The notes beneath the pieces were generated by a model. The model was given only the letters and a program-made list of their open reading frames with translations. It was not told the DNA's origin and did not search any database. The translations under genes and the position numbers were made by a program. From NCBI RefSeq assembly GCF_025995175.1, contig NZ_BAPV01000020.1, positions 1 to 64,000 of the forward strand: DNA of 64,000 nucleotides, written 5' to 3'. Below are positions 63,417 through 64,000 of the stretch, in pieces. Position 1 is the stretch's first letter. Every line of letters starts with the position of its first letter. Source of the DNA: Asaia krungthepensis NRIC 0535. Lineage in GTDB: Bacteria > Pseudomonadota > Alphaproteobacteria > Acetobacterales > Acetobacteraceae.

Positions 63417-64000
63417 ATGCTGATGCATGACCATCTCGAAAACTGGCTGGACTGGCTGGCGCATGAAAAGCGCTCACGCCCCAACACGGTCCTTGCCTAT
63501 CGCAATGACGTGGCCTGCGCTCTTGCCTTCCTGACAGAGCATCTGGGGCAGGAGCCGGATCTCGATGCCTTCGCAAGACTACGCACGAGCGATTTCCGGG
63601 CCTGGCTCGCTTTCGACACCGCCAGATCGGAGAATGGCCGGGGCACGGCCGATGGTCGGGCCCGATCACGCGCAAGACGCGTTTCGGCGCTACGCTCGTT
63701 CTCCCACTATCTGGCGACGCGCCATGGTCTGAGCACGAGCACTCTGCGTCAGATGAAGGCCCCGAAGGTACGCAAGCGCCTGCCACGCCCCCTTTCCCGC
63801 GACATGGCAATCAGCGCTCCCGCCGAGATCGCGTCTCTGGCCGAACATCCGCTCTGCGCCGCACGGGATGAGGCACTCTTCACTCTGCTCTACGGTGCCG
63901 GTCTGCGTATCGGCGAGGCTCTGGCCGTTGATATTCGCGATTGCGATCGCGCCGCCGAGGCCGGATTGCGCGTGACAGGCAAGGGCGGCAAGGAGCGGAT
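63417..64000 (+). CDS. Tyrosine recombinase XerC-like, cut by the window edge
   Basis: About 194 residues are visible, starting MLMHDHLENWLDWLAHEKRSRPNTVLAYRNDV, a SAM-like N-terminal core-binding domain. LLYGAGLRIGEAL holds the first catalytic Arg. The conserved HxxR and Tyr are beyond 64000. Such proteins resolve chromosome dimers at dif with FtsK. It is divergent from priA, a common order. Confidence 0.85.
   Translation, partial: MLMHDHLENWLDWLAHEKRSRPNTVLAYRNDVACALAFLTEHLGQEPDLDAFARLRTSDFRAWLAFDTARSENGRGTADGRARSRARRVSALRSFSHYLATRHGLSTSTLRQMKAPKVRKRLPRPLSRDMAISAPAEIASLAEHPLCAARDEALFTLLYGAGLRIGEALAVDIRDCDRAAEAGLRVTGKGGKER

Overview
The window is about 60 percent GC and looks like an alphaproteobacterial chromosome. 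The order rho, mnmE, mnmG, rsmG, parA, parB is the origin-proximal block of that class. An acetic-acid-bacterium or close relative (Acetobacteraceae) is my best inference, from the mannitol dehydrogenase, glycerate kinase, TonB receptors and the GC-rich hairpin repeats that flood the intergenic gaps. The genus is not proven. I see no prophage, insertion sequence, CRISPR array or rRNA operon; nearly everything is housekeeping plus a few accessory loci.

Layout. 1-3.9 kb: sugar-nucleotide epimerase, DUF192 protein, metallo-hydrolase, RidA and a secreted CHAP protein. 3.9-12.5 kb: a minus-strand housekeeping block (rlmH, rsfS, nadD, proA, glycerate kinase, ychF, pth, rplY, histidine phosphatase, prs), broken by a triple 133-bp tandem repeat. 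12.7-14.5 kb: an unrecognised protein and a GT61-type glycosyltransferase. 14.6-21.3 kb: a compact glycan or amino-sugar uptake locus (TonB receptor plus secreted clan-D-like glycosidase, divergent from a DeoR regulator plus AgaS-like sugar isomerase) with matching tandem operator-like repeats at both promoters. 21.3-27.6 kb: lipoprotein, pgeF, lgt and hldD, then ubiK-like, YbjN-like, proC and a TetR/COQ9-like gene flanked by a striking 12-bp inverted repeat around its promoter. 27.6-28.2 kb: tRNA-Gln, an octanucleotide microsatellite and tRNA-Lys. 28.3-36 kb: parB, parA, rsmG, mnmG, mnmE and rho, with ogt divergent. 36.2-41.9 kb: corA, trpBA, HdeD-like, plsC and a perfect parS site at 40675. 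41.9-45 kb: a siderophore-type TonB receptor and an exported protein. 45.2-55.9 kb: a small unlisted lipoprotein, mrp, opgC, degP, FUSC, mannitol dehydrogenase, an OpgG/OpgD-type protein and opgH, which form a split periplasmic-glucan locus. 56.3-64 kb: DUF2501-like protein, oligopeptidase B, rpmJ, TPR protein, a Cys-rich membrane protein, priA and a xerC-like recombinase cut by the window edge.

How it works together. Many neighbours overlap by ATGA, GTGA or TGATG, indicating translationally coupled operons. Envelope functions are prominent: lipoprotein maturation, peptidoglycan editing, heptose synthesis, periplasmic glucans and the DegP protease. The most distinctive signals are the GC-rich hairpin repeat family in four of the convergent gene gaps, the operator pairs of the sugar locus, the flanked TetR-like promoter, the parS sites, and the rsfS reading frame that seems to need a frame correction.
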